Assembly: GCF_029931775.1 (NCBI RefSeq)
Contig: NC_079325.1
Span: 51,568,286-51,632,285 of the forward strand
DNA length: 64,000 nt
Reading direction: 5' to 3'
Source of the DNA: Euleptes europaea
Lineage: Eukaryota > Chordata > Lepidosauria > Squamata > Sphaerodactylidae
Shown here: positions 1 through 9,862 of the stretch, in pieces
Layout of the letters: each line of letters begins with the position of its first letter
How positions within the stretch are numbered: the first letter of the stretch is position 1
Program-made: the position numbers and the translations under genes
Notes under the pieces: model-generated
What the model was told of the DNA's origin: nothing
The model's database searches: none
Seen by the model: only the letters and a program-made list of their open reading frames with translations

Positions 1-20
1 TCAGGCATTTCACTGTCACT

Positions 21-238
21 AGCAGTAGAAAAGAACAGGAGTCCAGGAGCACCTTAAAGATGAACACAATTTCTGGCCGGGCAGGAGCTTTCTGAAGAAG
101 TGAGCTGTGGCTCACGAAAGCTCCTACCCGGGTAGGAGCTTTCGTGAGCCACAGCTCACTTCTTCAGAAAGCTCCTGCCCGGCCAGAAATTGTGTTCGTC
201 TTTAAGGTGCTCCTGGACTCCTGCTCTTTTCTACTGCT
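21..238. mobile_element. Foldback element with two opposed hammerhead-like cores
   Basis: This is an almost perfect palindrome centred at 129/130, with arms of about 109 bp. Each arm carries CTGAAGA, a 6 bp stem-loop (GTGAGC-TGTG-GCTCAC) and GAAAGCTC, matching the hammerhead ribozyme core, at 92-123 (+) and 136-167 (-). Outside the core the arms share ACCTTAAAGA and GAGTCCAGGAG. It interrupts an older MITE fragment at 239-296. Confidence 0.75.
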
Positions 239-379
239 GGAGAACAGCTGTAATTCTGGGAGATCTCCAGACCCTACCTGGAAGTAGGCCACCCTATCTC
301 AGACTAGCAGTGGTTCTCCAGCGCAGGTTTGCCATATCCCTCCTAGTGATGGAAAGTGCCAGCACTGCTAAGTTATGGT

Positions 380-597
380 GACCACGTAGGGATTTCAAGG
401 CAAGGGATGTTCGGAGGTGGTTTGCCACTGCCTGCCTCCGCATGGGCTGAGAGAGTTCAGAGAGAACTGTGACTGGCCCAAGGTCACCCAGCAGGCTTCA
501 TGTGGCGGAGTGGGAAATCGAATCCAGTTCTCCAGATTAGAGTCCGCATCTCTTAACCACTACACCACGCTGGCTCTCATCACCTCCTATCAGATCC
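380..597 (-). repeat. Chimeric SINE: 5S-SINE body joined to a family B SINE
   Basis: Bases 380-435 match the body of the 5S-derived SINE seen at 37490 (AAGGCAAGGGATGTTCGGAG). Bases 436-597 are a reverse family B SINE missing its 3' tail. The join may be a template-switch product or an old nested insertion. Confidence 0.65.
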
Positions 598-680
598 TTA
601 ACTGGAGGTGTCAGGAATTGAACCTGGGGCCTTCTGCATGATGAGCAGATGCTCTTTCACTGAGCCACAGCTCCTCCCCA
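598..680 (-). repeat. Family A SINE head fragment
   Basis: Only the tRNA-like head remains, reverse oriented: ATTGAACCTGGGGCCTTCTG, then ACTGAGCCACAGCTCC. Confidence 0.8.
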
Positions 681-986
681 AAAATGTTGCCTTTCAACCT
701 TCATGCCATATTAAATCAAGAAGGTAACTAATCTAAAGCATCGGTTGCACCACCACTTCCCCGCTCCCATGGTTGCTAACCCGGAGAAAGGACTTGGAAT
801 GGTCTGGAGAGAATAAGCAATGTAATAGGATTGTGATTGCAGAAATATGTGTGTTTTCAGCTCCCAAAGTGGCTTAATGTCAGAACATTTTTTAAAAATG
901 TAAAGATCATTGCTGAAATACACAGTTCTGTTACTGGGCTCCCCTCCTCACAATTAACAAAACTTCCTGCCATTGATGGTGTACGG

Positions 987-1195
987 TAGGGTTGCCAGCT
1001 CCAGGTTGGGAAATACCTGAAGATTTTGGGGATGGAGCCTGAGGAGGGCGGGGTTTGGGGAGGGGAGGGACTTCAATGCCACAGAGTCCAATTGCCAAAG
1101 AGGCCATTTTCTCCAGGGGAACTGATCTCTGTCGCCTGGAGACCAATTGGAATAGCGGGAAATCTCCTGCCACCGCCTGGAGGTTGGCAACCTTA
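987..1195. mobile_element. hAT-type MITE (family M1)
   Basis: Family M1 is about 205-215 bp with terminal inverted repeats TAGGGTTGCCA / TGGCAACCCTA and no coding capacity. This copy is flanked by GTGTACGG and GTGTACAG, an 8 bp duplication with one mismatch, which points to the hAT superfamily. Confidence 0.82.
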
Positions 1196-1299
1196 GTGTA
1201 CAGCTTTTTCTGGAAGACTCTGTTAACCTCTTGGGAGTCTTGCTGGATCCTGGTCTCCTGTTGAAGAAACAAGTGCCTACAACACACACACCCCGCCCC

Positions 1300-1925
1300 C
1301 AGCAACATCTATTTATGCAGTTGGTTCAAAGTTTGTCTGACCTCAGTAACCTCCATGCTAGATTACTGTAATTTGCTTTCCATGGGGTTGCCCTTGAAGA
1401 TGACTCAGAAACTTCTGTTCATGCAAAATGTGACAGCCCACTTGTTATCATGGGCTAGCAGGCAGGCCCACACCTCTGAGGTCCCTTCACTGGTTGCCAA
1501 TTAGTTGCCAGGTCCAACTCAAGGTATCAGTCACCTTTAAAGCCCTTCAGGACCTGGTGCCCACAGACCTGAAGGCCTGCCTCTCTCTTCATGCTCCTGC
1601 ATGGCAGCTCCTGTCTTCTCAACAAGGTCTACTGTCAGTACCTCCTCTTGTCTGCAGCGCATATTCTGCAACAGTCTGGCCACCTCGTGACTTTGGGACA
1701 GCCACAAAACAGCTACTTCTGAGAACTTTTAGGGCAGCCTGAGGCTGGGGAAAGGGGAAATATGCTGCTGGTGGGGGGATAAGGTCTTTTAGGTCGTTTT
1801 CAATGTGTGTGTTTTTAAAATATCTGTTGTTGTAATGTTTGCTTTGTCAGATTATTTTTACACTGTTGTTAGTGAAGGCTCAACAGGGAGACAGGCATAT
1901 AACTTTTTTGAAATAAATAAACGAA
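1300..1925 (+). mobile_element. L2/CR1-clade LINE 3' fragment
   Basis: Translation gives broken pieces such as LDYCNLLSMGLPLKMTQKL, LVARSN and VSVTFKALQDL, typical of the last part of L2-type reverse transcriptase ORFs (DYCN..GLP, FK.L). A 3' UTR follows, ending CAGGCATATAAC and AAATAAATAAACG. Several stops make it a dead 5'-truncated copy. Confidence 0.7.
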
Positions 1926-2131
1926 CTGTACCAAATGGCACACGCAGCACCTATTGAGACCTGGCAGGCCGAGATTAAAGGCAATTAAATACAAATAAAT
2001 AAATAAATCCTATCGCTTGTCATTCCCGCCAGATCCAAACACCAGACTACCTCCAGCAAAGCAATTCTGACCTCCTTATAAAAGGATCCAGGTTGTTTTT
2101 TTTCTTCTTTGTAATATTGGATATGCCATTA

Positions 2132-2155
2132 AAGGTTGATTGATTGATTGATTGA
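2132..2155. repeat. (TTGA)n tetranucleotide repeat
   Basis: GATTGATTGATTGATTG lies about 200 bp upstream of the GTF3C4 promoter block. Confidence 0.85.
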
Positions 2156-2329
2156 AAAGGATCCAGGCAAATCCACAAAACAGGACAGCCAACAATGGAT
2201 CCTCCCAACCCAGCGGGAGAGAAATACTCTTTGCGCCCTAGTCGGGAGCTTTGCATTTGCCTGCAGGTCACACCAGAGTCACCCGCTCAGGCACCGAGTT
2301 AGACACCCCTTCACAGCCCAAGGGGGGGC

Positions 2330-2830
2330 CTTTTCACAGAGCGGCGCGCTGTGGGCGGGGAGCCGCGGCGCATGCGCAGCGTGTGTATGCGAGGGAGCCG
2401 CGGCGGCAAGATGGCGGCCGCTGCCGCCGAAGGGAGCCCGGCGGCGGGGTCGGCGACCGGCTCGCCGCTTCGCTCCGCGGCCCCCGAGGGTGACGGCGAG
2501 GAGGGCGAGGAGCCGGAGTCTCCCGCGGAGGCGGGGCCCAGCAGCGGCGGCAGCGGCGGCAGCAGCGCGGGCTTCCGTCTGACGGCGCTGCGGCGGGACC
2601 CGGCGGTGCGGCTGCAGCACGGCGTGAGCGGCCTGGAGCCGTTGGCCTGGTCGGAGGACCACCGCGTGTCGGTGAGCACGGCCCGCAGCATCGCCGTCCT
2701 GGAGCAGCTGAGCGACGTCAACAGCGCCGCCGCCGACCTCGTCATCCACCGCACAGCCGTGCCCGCCCCCGCCGCCTCTTGTCATCTCAAGGTGGGCGCG
2801 GGCCCAGCTGGGGGGGACGGGCGTGGGGGC
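2330..2830 (+). promoter_or_regulatory. GTF3C4: GTF3C4 CpG-island promoter with NRF1-type site
   Basis: This is a GC- and CpG-rich block around the first coding exon, in an otherwise AT-balanced region. I see no TATA box. The palindrome GCGCATGCGC at 2368-2377 is a perfect core match to the NRF1 site, common in housekeeping promoters. In-frame ATGs at 2372 and 2387 precede the ATG at 2411; the first lies inside the NRF1 site. In other vertebrates the divergent neighbour is DDX31, which may share this promoter. I cannot recognise any DDX31 coding sequence to the left. Confidence 0.7.
2411..2791 (+). CDS. GTF3C4: GTF3C4 exon 1 (TFIIIC 90 kDa subunit, N-terminus)
   Basis: This exon encodes residues 1-127 of the TFIIIC subunit that helps recruit RNA polymerase III to tRNA-type promoters; histone acetyltransferase activity has been reported for the human protein. 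The first 50 or so residues are an Ala/Gly/Glu/Ser-rich low-complexity segment, as in the mammalian protein. Conserved sequence follows, including GLEPLAWSEDHRVSVSTARS, the start of the beta-propeller domain. I chose the ATG at 2411 because it has a strong Kozak context (AAGATGG) and gives a length close to the family. ATGs at 2372 and 2387 are in frame and could add 8-13 residues. The exon ends CTCAAG|gtgggc in phase 0. The frame stays open well into the intron, but that part does not resemble the family. Confidence 0.95.
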
Positions 2831-2916
2831 AACTTGCGGAACTCCCTGCCACAAAGAAGAAGAAGAAGAAGAGTTGGTGTTACAGCAAACGTTTACCCGG
2901 AAGCGCCCCACTCTCA

Positions 2917-3165
2917 TGAACACGTGAAGCGACCTTATACTGAACCAGACCCTCGGTCCATCAAAGTCAGTATTGTCTACTCAGACCGGCAGTGGCTCTC
3001 CAGGGTCTCAGGCAGGGGTCTTTCACATCACCTACCTGCCTGGTCCCTTTAACTGGAGATGCCGGGGATTGAGCCTGGGACCTTGTCCATGCCAAACAGA
3101 GGCTCTTCCATCTGGAGAGACAGCGGCTCTCCTGGGTCTCAGGCAGAGGTCTTTCACATCTCAGC
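2917..3165 (-). repeat. Family A SINE plus partial second copy
   Basis: A reverse-oriented family A SINE begins with the AAGCGACCTTATACTGAACC tail and runs back to the tRNA-like head near 3110. A partial second body copy follows (3119-3165). It lies in GTF3C4 intron 1. Confidence 0.85.
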
Positions 3166-3290
3166 CCCCACCTATCCAACAAGGTGTCTATTCTGGGGAG
3201 GGGAAGGTGATTGCAAGCTGGTTTGATTCTGCCTTAAGTGGTAGAGAAAGTTGGCATATAAAAACCAGCTCTTCTTCTTCTTCTTCTCAA
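3166..3290 (+). repeat. Family B SINE, 3' half
   Basis: This has the typical end AAGTGGTAGAGAAAGTTGGC, then ATATAAAAACC and a (TTC)n tail. Confidence 0.85.
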
Positions 3291-3731
3291 ATAGAACTTT
3301 CTTCCATCCACAGAAATATCTGAGAGTCCAACTTCATGTTGCAGTCGAGGAGGACTGAGTCAGGCTGAGAGAATAGGGCTTGACTAAGGCCATCAGGTAA
3401 ATTCGTGGCTGACGTGAGATTTGAACTCCAGGTGTCCCAACTCAGTTTAGCCACCATGCTATACTAGCTTCCTCCCCCCTCCCGCCCCCCCCCTGCTTCT
3501 CCATGCTGAGAAAATGTTGCTTCTTGTCAGATGCTTGCTTGTTATGCAGCTATTAGTGGCACAGGAGTCTAGCTGGGGAGGGGGACAACACCCTTAGGAA
3601 ATTATTCTCCTGGGGATAGGTTTTCCAGCTCTCCTAGCCCGGCATACACTGAGTTAACATGTACAGAGTGTCTCATTGTCTTTATCTCCACAGCAGGAAA
3701 AAGTGTCTGCTTATCAGGCTACCACTTAAAG

Positions 3732-4064
3732 CAGGGGTGGGGAACCGTTTTTCTGCCAAGGGCCATTTGGATATTTATAACATCATTCGAGGGTCATACA
3801 AAATTATCAACTTAAAAATTAGTTTCTTGGGCAGTCTTAGCAGCTTCATAGCTAACAACACTTCTGCAAGGAGAAAAAATGTTCCTTTTCTCGGCAAGAC
3901 ACTCGCATCTGCCTTGAATAGAGGCTATTCCTGTCCGCAGGAGGGGTTGGATCACCAGTCTTAGATCCTTCTGAGCTAGAGATCTGTCAGGACCCACGAA
4001 GGGCCAGACCAAATGATTTTGTGGGCCTTAAATGGCCCCCCGGGCCTGACATTCCCCACCCCTG
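3732..4064. mobile_element. Non-autonomous hAT (CAGGGGTGGGG family)
   Basis: The ends CAGGGGTGGGGAAC and ATTCCCCACCCCTG form inverted repeats. It is flanked by identical ACTTAAAG (3724-3731 and 4065-4072). It lies in GTF3C4 intron 1 and has no coding capacity. Confidence 0.9.
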
Positions 4065-4372
4065 ACTTAAAGGCACAGGGGCAGGAAAAAAAGGTGGCAA
4101 TCCTGGAGAGACCAGGATGAGCAAGGGAGGCAGATCAAAGCATGAGGTGAGGAGGGGCCGTGGCTCAGTGGTAGAGCATCTGCTTTGCATGCAGAAGGTC
4201 CCAGGTTCAATCCCTAACATGTCCAGTTAAAGGGACAAGGCAAGTAGGTGTGAAAGATCTCTGCCTGAGACCCTGGAGAGCCGCTGCCGGTCTGAGTACA
4301 GTAGACAATACTGACTTTGGTTCTTGTAGGTTATCCGGGCTGTGTAACCGTGGTCTTGGTATTTTCTTTCCT

Positions 4373-4407
4373 GACGTTTCGCTAGCAGCTGTGGCCAGCA
4401 TCTTCAG
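4373..4407 (-). ncRNA. Hammerhead-ribozyme-like motif (mirror copy)
   Basis: On the minus strand it reads CTGAAGA, then stem II GCTGGC/GCTAGC, then GAAACGTC. The flanking TCCT and AGGA form stem I as in the partner at 4925. Confidence 0.68.
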
Positions 4408-4924
4408 AGGAGTAACACTGAAGGACAGTGTCTCTCAGTGTCAAGTGTGTAGGAAGAGTAATATATAGTCAAAAAGGGGTTGGGTTTGAGCTGAATCATT
4501 GTCCTGCAAAAAGTAACAAAGGTAATGTGCTAACCATTGTCCTGTAAGTATCAAGATAATGTGCTAATGAGGGTGTGGTATGTTAATATGGAACCATTGT
4601 ATCCTGAAGTGATCTGTTAATGTGTGAAATCCAAAGCTAATCTGCATGGCTATTGTTGACTGTAGTCTTTGTTAGTCTGGAGGTTTTCAAGACAGCTTTG
4701 GATTTCACACATTAACAGATCACTTCAGGATACAATGGTTCCATATTAACATACCACACCCTCATTAGCACATTATCTTGATACTTACAGGACAATGGTT
4801 AGCACATTACCTTTGTTACTTTTTGCAGGACAATGATTCAGCTCAAACCCAACCCCTTTCTGACTATATATTACTCTTCCTACACACTTGACACTGAGAG
4901 ACACTGTCCTTCAGTGTTACTCCT

Positions 4925-4959
4925 CTGAAGATGCCGGCCACAGCTGCTGGCGAAACGTC
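4925..4959 (+). ncRNA. Hammerhead-ribozyme-like motif
   Basis: The parts in order are TCCT, CTGAAGA, stem II GCCGGC/GCTGGC with a loop, GAAAC, GTC and AGGA. Stem I (TCCT with AGGA) pairs fully. Stem III is the minimal AC/GT seen in hammerheads of Penelope-like elements. The mirrored copy at 4373-4407 (-) has stem II GCTGGC/GCTAGC, so the third pair is T-A there and C-G here: a compensated change. Activity is an inference. Confidence 0.7.
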
Positions 4960-5337
4960 AGGAAAGAAAATACCAAGACCACGGTTACACAGCCCGGATA
5001 ACCTACAAGAACCAATGAACTCTAACCGTGAAAGCCTTCGACAATAATGCTGACTTTGATGGACCAAGGGTCTGATTCAGTATAAGGCAGCTTCAAGTGT
5101 TCATGTATGTGTTCATGTGTGACTGCCAAGAAAAGGGGGCCAAAGGGGACACATAAGTAAGCGCACAGCAGATCATTCCATGCCCAGCTGGTTCTGCTTT
5201 GACTTACCCAGCTGTATCTGATGCAAGAGGGAGTGGTTTGACATCCATCTGCAGTCAGCCTTTGTGTGTTACTCTGTGAAGTCTTCAGTGACTCCTCCTG
5301 CTCTGTCAATGTGTACTTAATAGCTATTGGTGAAGGG

Positions 5338-5812
5338 TCGTAGAATCATAGAGTTGGAAGGGACCACCAGGGCCATCAAGTCCAACCCCCTGCACAATGC
5401 AGGAAATTCACAACTACCTCCCCCCTCCACACCCCTAGTGACAAGAAGATGGCCAAGATGCCCTCCCTCTCATCATCTGCTTAAGGTCACAGAATCAGCA
5501 TTGCTGACAGATGGCCATCTAACTTCTTCTTAAAAACCTCCAGGGAAGGAGAGCTTACCACCTCCCGAGGAAGCCTGTTCCACTGAGGAACCTCTCTAAC
5601 GGTTAGAAAATTCTTCCTAATGTCTAGACGGAAACTCTTTTGATTTAATTTCAACCCGTTGGTTCTGGTCCAACCTTCTTGAGCAACAGAAAACAACTCG
5701 GCACCCACCTCTATATGACAGCCCTTCAAGTACTTGAACATGGTTATCATATCCCCTCTCAGTCTTCTCCTCTTCAGGCTAAACATACCCAGCTCCTTCA
5801 TTGCTGGGTGGA
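5338..5812 (-). mobile_element. CR1 LINE 3' end
   Basis: On the minus strand the C-terminal RT region (KRRRLRGDMITMFKYLKG, then NRLPREVV) runs into the classic CR1 3' end GGTCCCTTCCAACTCTATGA and TTCTA. It lies in GTF3C4 intron 1 and is 5'-truncated. Confidence 0.9.
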
Positions 5813-6790
5813 ATGTATATATGATATAAGACAGTGGATGGACACTGGATGGAGTTGCGCGAGAGTTCAGAGCAGCAGAAGGAGCCCTGTAGGACCGAGG
5901 AGAACTGTCTAATGTAGAACTGCAAACTCAAAGGGGAAGACTGAAGAAGAGAATGACGGAAGATGCAGCAAGGCTCTTTGATAGCAAGGAAGAAGGAGAA
6001 CCTCATAGTCTGGCACGTATGGAGGAGAGAAATAGAGGGCAATGGAGAAATGTGTGCCAGTGCCACAGTCCATTAACCACACAACTCTCGGCTGTTAGTA
6101 GGTTGGAGTGGGGAGGATCCATGGCTTGTGACTGAGACCTATCCTTGTGTTGAGGTCTTTTAGAACAGGACGTGACAAATGCCAGGTGCTGTGGCGCCTG
6201 GAATTTTCATTGTGGCGCCTAGTATTTTTAGCAGTGATTTTGTTGTAATGTCTCTGAATGAGAAGTACAAAGCATATTTAATCACTTCACATCAGACTGT
6301 GTTGTATGGCATTCTTGTCGTTGCTTGTTTATAAGTTACATTAATACCATTCAGTGGGTGATGGTGGATGTTCATTTCTTAAGCAGTTGCTTTCTGTATT
6401 GTTTCCAATATTCAGTTAAATGGAGCTTATAATGGAATCATCAGAAATAGGGAAGAAGTTAGGCTAGGGTTAGGAGTGGTTTTTTTCTTGTAGAAAAGAC
6501 AACTAGGGCTCTCTGTCATTTATTTATATGCAACACTTTTGTTATGGTTAGGATTAGGTTTGGTGGTGGTAATAATTGAAAATATAATAATTTACTATAT
6601 GAAACTCTGAAAACTGAAACGCATCTGATTCCTAAATTTTTAGGCTGGCTCCTAGAGCCAAAGAAAATTTGTCGAGACCTGCTTTAGAAGAGCAGCTGTA
6701 TTGGGCTGCTGTAGCAAAAGCCACAGAGAGCCCGGTGGCAAAAGAAGAGATTGGCAGCCTGAGCTTTCATCAGGTATGTGCACCAGCATC
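5813..6790. other. GTF3C4 intron 1, unassigned stretch
   Basis: No repeat family or coding sequence recognised. TAGGGTTAGGAG-like and AGGATTAGG words near 6460-6550 are not tandem and not telomeric. Confidence 0.4.
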
Positions 6791-7005
6791 TAGGGTTGCC
6801 AGCTCCAGGTTGGGAAAAACCTGGAGATTTTGGGGGTGGAGCTTGAGGAGGACAGGGTTTGGGTAGGGGAGAGACTTCAATAGAGTATTATGCAATAAAT
6901 TCCTCCAAAGTGGCCATTTTCTCCAGGGCAACTGATCTCTGTCACCTAGAGGTCAGTCGTAATAGCGGGAGATCTCCAGCCACCACCTGGAGGTTGGCAA
7001 CCCTC
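6791..7005. mobile_element. M1 MITE just upstream of GTF3C4 exon 2
   Basis: It is flanked by CCAGCATC and CTAGCATC. It ends 124 bp before the exon 2 acceptor, within the distance where branch points and splicing enhancers normally lie. Confidence 0.85.
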
Positions 7006-7129
7006 CTAGCATCTGCTGAAATGCGCTGCAGCAACCAAATGCTCATTTGTTCATCTTCCAGGTTAAGGCATAAGAATAGCATTTGTACGGTTGCTTGCGT
7101 GTGTACTTAATTTATCCTTTCTTTTTCAG

Positions 7130-8953
7130 GTTGGTTCCAAAAAAGAAGTTGCCGAATGTAAGGAAAAGTTTGCAAATTCTAAAGACCCCACAGTAAGTCA
7201 GACGTTCATGTTAGACAGGGTGTTCAACCCCGAAGGGAAGCTGCTGCCTTCTCTGCGAGGTTTCAGATACTCCAGCTGGTCTCCGCTGGGCTGCGATGCA
7301 AATGGCAGGTGCCTGTTGGCGGCTCTGACAATGGACAACCGGCTGACCGTCCACACGAACCTGAACCGACTGCAGTGGGTGCAGCTGGTTGACTTGACTG
7401 AGCTGTACGGGGAGCGGCTATACGAGAACGGTTACAAGCTTTGCAAGGGCGAAGCCCACCGGGGAGATCTAGGAGACTTCTCTGAATTCCAGAAGAGGCA
7501 CAGCATGCAGACGCCGGTGCGCATGGAGTGGTCTGGGATCTGCACCACCCAGCAGGTGAAGCATAACAACGAGTGCCGGGACGTGGGCAGCGTGCTGCTG
7601 GCAGTGATCTTTGAGAACGGCAACATTGCCATCTGGCAGTTCCAACTCCCTTTCGTGGGCAAGGAGTCCATCACGTCCTGCAGTACCATAGAGTCAGGGA
7701 TAAATTCCCCCAGCGTCTTGTCATGGTGGGAATATGAGCACAATAACCGGAAGATGAGCGGGATCATCGTGGGGAGCGCCTTTGGGCCAGTGAAAATCCT
7801 CCCTGTCAACCTTAAGGCAGTCAAAGGCTACTTCACGCTGAGACAGCCGGTGGTTTTGTGGCAAGAGATGGACCACTTGCCTGTCCACAGTATCAAGAGC
7901 GTTCCACTTTATCACCCTTACCAGAAATGTAGCTGCAGTTTAGTGGTGGCCGCAAGAGGATGTTACGTTTTCTGGTGTCTTCTCCTAATCTCCAAAGCGG
8001 GCTTGAATGTTCATAACTCTCATGTGACGGGGCTCCACTCTTTGCCAATTGTCTCCATGGCTGCAGACAAGCAGAACGGCACTGTTTATACGTGCTCTGT
8101 AGATGGGAAGGTGAGGCAGCTGATTCCTTTCTTCACAGATGGGGCGTTGAAATTTGAACACCAGCTGATACAGTTGTCCGAAGTGCTGGGCTCTGTGCGG
8201 ACTCACGGGATTGCGGTGAGCCCATGCGGAGCATACCTGGCCGTCATTACCACCGAAGGCATGACCAACGGCCTTCACCCGATTACCAAAAGCTACCAAG
8301 TTCAGTTTGTAACTCTTAAAACCTTTGAGGAGGTGGCGGCTCAGCTGCTGGAATCTTCTGTCCAAAATCTTTTCAGGCAGGTTGACTTGACGGATCTTGT
8401 CCGCTGGAAGATCTTGAAGGATAAGCACATCCCACGGTTCCTACAGGAAGCCTTGGACAAAAAGATCGAAAACTTTGGGTCGACTTATTTCTGGCGTTTC
8501 AAATTGTTTCTCTTGAGAATCTTGTATCAGTCCCTGCAAAAGGCTCCCTCTGAGGCCTTGTGGAAACCTACGCATGAGGACACCAAGGTTTTAATTGTGC
8601 ATTCCCCTGGGACTGGCAGCGTCGAAGAGCATCTGCAAGACGAGGGGACCTCAAAGCAGGGTGGCAAGCGGCATCCGAGTGAAACCAGCAAAGGAGAGGA
8701 CGGGGACGACCTGGCAGATGACTTGCTTGCCCACTCGAGTGACGTCGGAGGGCGAGAGCCAATGGAAGAAAAGCTTCTTGAAATCCAAGCCCAAATCGAA
8801 GCTGTTGAAATGCATTTGACACGGGAGCATATGAAGCGGGTGCTGGGGGAAGTCTACCTCCACACGTGGATTACAGAGAACACCAGCATTCCCACGAGAG
8901 GGGTCTGTGACTTCTTAATGTCCGATGAAAGCTACGATGACAGGACGGCACGG
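7130..8953 (+). CDS. GTF3C4: GTF3C4 exon 2 (main propeller body)
   Basis: This large exon encodes residues 128-735 of GTF3C4, nearly the whole TFIIIC delta-type WD/beta-propeller region and the following linker. It starts after a pyrimidine tract ending ttttcag and reads VGSKKEVAECKEKF; it ends ACGGCACGG|gtaagtg in phase 0. Highly conserved blocks include DPTVSQTFMLDRVFNPEGK, GCDANGRCLLAALTMDNRLT, HSMQTPVRMEWSGICTTQQ and THGIAVSPCGAYLA. The acidic, Gly/Ser-rich stretch around residues 500-560 is the variable linker; conservation resumes at REPMEEKLLEIQ and continues through LGEVYLHTWITENTSIPTRG. No internal stop or frameshift is present. An ATG inside the intron at 7091 is not part of the gene. 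Confidence 0.97.
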
Positions 8954-9252
8954 GTAAGTGCATCCAAATGTCAAGATCTTTGGGGATTAGAGTTAGAGGG
9001 TGCTGTATCTGGAAATTGGGGAGTGGGTCGGGAAGGACTGCCTACCAGGTGCCTTTTACCAGGGTGGAGGATGTTTATTGTCTATGTTTTAGACCAGAGG
9101 AGGGACCTTGGGAAAATAACTTTACTTTGGTTGTAAGAGCACAGAACTACTTTTGCTTCTGCTTCCTGATTTGGAATATCGTGGGAGGCCTACAGGCATC
9201 CGCAAGTCAGCCCACGGGTGAGCAAAGACAGGCCTCAGAATATAAAAACACT

Positions 9253-9862
9253 AAAAAGGATGTCTGAGGGAGCCCCGTGGCACAGAGTGTTAAGCTGCAG
9301 TACTGCAGTCAAAGCTCTGCTCACAACCTGAGTTTGATCCAGATGTAAGTTGGTTTCAGGTAACCTGCTCGAGGTTGACTCAGCCTTCCATACTTCCGAG
9401 GTCAGTAAAATGAGTAGAAGAAGAATTGGTTTTTATATGCTAATTTTGTCTACCTTTTAAGGAGAATCAAACCAGCTTACAATCTCCTTCCCTTCCTCTC
9501 CCCACAACAGACACCTTGTGAGATTGGTAAGGCTGAGAGAGCTCTAAGAGCTGTGACTAGCCCAAGGTCACCCAGCTGGCTTCATGTGGAGGAGTGGGGA
9601 AACCAACCCAGTTCACCAGAGAGTCCGCCACTCATGTGGAGGAGTGGGGGATCAAACCCTGTTCTCCAGATTAGACTCCACTGCTCTTAATCACTACCCC
9701 ATGCTTGCTGGGGGTACAGTTTAGACTACTGGGGAAGGCAATGGCAAACCACCCTGTAAACATAGTCTACCCAGTAAATGTCGGCATGTGACATCACGCC
9801 ATGGGTCAGTAATGGCCCAGTGCTTGCACAGGGGGACTACCTTTACCTTTTAAAAAGGATGT
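9253..9862 (+). repeat. Sauria-type SINE split by a family B SINE
   Basis: The tRNA-derived Sauria SINE runs 9264-9417 (head AGCCCCGTGGCACAGAGTG) and 9709-9851, ending GTGCTTGCACAGGGGGACTA and ACCTTTACCTTTT. It is flanked by the repeat AAAAAGGATGT (9253-9263 and 9852-9862). A reverse family B SINE occupies 9418-9708. Its 3' end resembles Bov-B LINE tails, the presumed mobiliser. Confidence 0.88.
9418..9708 (-). repeat. Family B tRNA-derived SINE
   Basis: Family B has a tRNA-like head (GTGTAGTGGTTAAGAGCGG, then GGTTTGATTCCCC), a duplicated-looking middle with CTCCACATGAG, and a tail with GGCATATAAAAACCAACTC and (TTC)n. This reverse copy is inserted in the Sauria SINE. Confidence 0.88.

Larger units (their letters stand above)
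4320..5049. mobile_element. Foldback element with hammerhead-like cores, inside a SINE
   Basis: The arms (about 4320-4640 and 4690-5030) are inverted copies around a spacer at about 4641-4689. Each carries a hammerhead-like core, at 4373-4407 (-) and 4925-4959 (+). It is inserted in a family A SINE with CTGACTTTG repeated at both ends (4311-4319 and 5050-5058). No protein-coding part is present. Confidence 0.82.
4148..5110 (+). repeat. Family A SINE split by a foldback element
   Basis: The tRNA-like head and body run 4148-4319; the 3' end, with GATTCAGTATAAGGCAGCTT, runs 5050-5110. The gap is the foldback element at 4320-5049, flanked by CTGACTTTG on both sides. Confidence 0.9.

Noticed and set aside
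1-2300. DDX31 exons on the minus strand, expected from vertebrate gene order
   Set aside because: No helicase or N-terminal DDX31 sequence could be recognised; the region holds repeats and unassigned DNA.
2351-3052. 233-codon open frame starting upstream of GTF3C4 exon 1 and running into the intron
   Set aside because: Only 2411-2791 resembles GTF3C4; past the CTCAAG|gtgggc donor the frame runs into SINE sequence. The frame opens at a GTG, not an ATG.
6460-6560. Telomere-like GGTTAGG words
   Set aside because: Only scattered GGTTAGG/GGATTAGG words, not a tandem array.
8954-9136. Open frame continuing past GTF3C4 exon 2
   Set aside because: There is a good donor (CGG|gtaagtg), and exon 3 continues the conserved protein in phase; the extension has no similarity.
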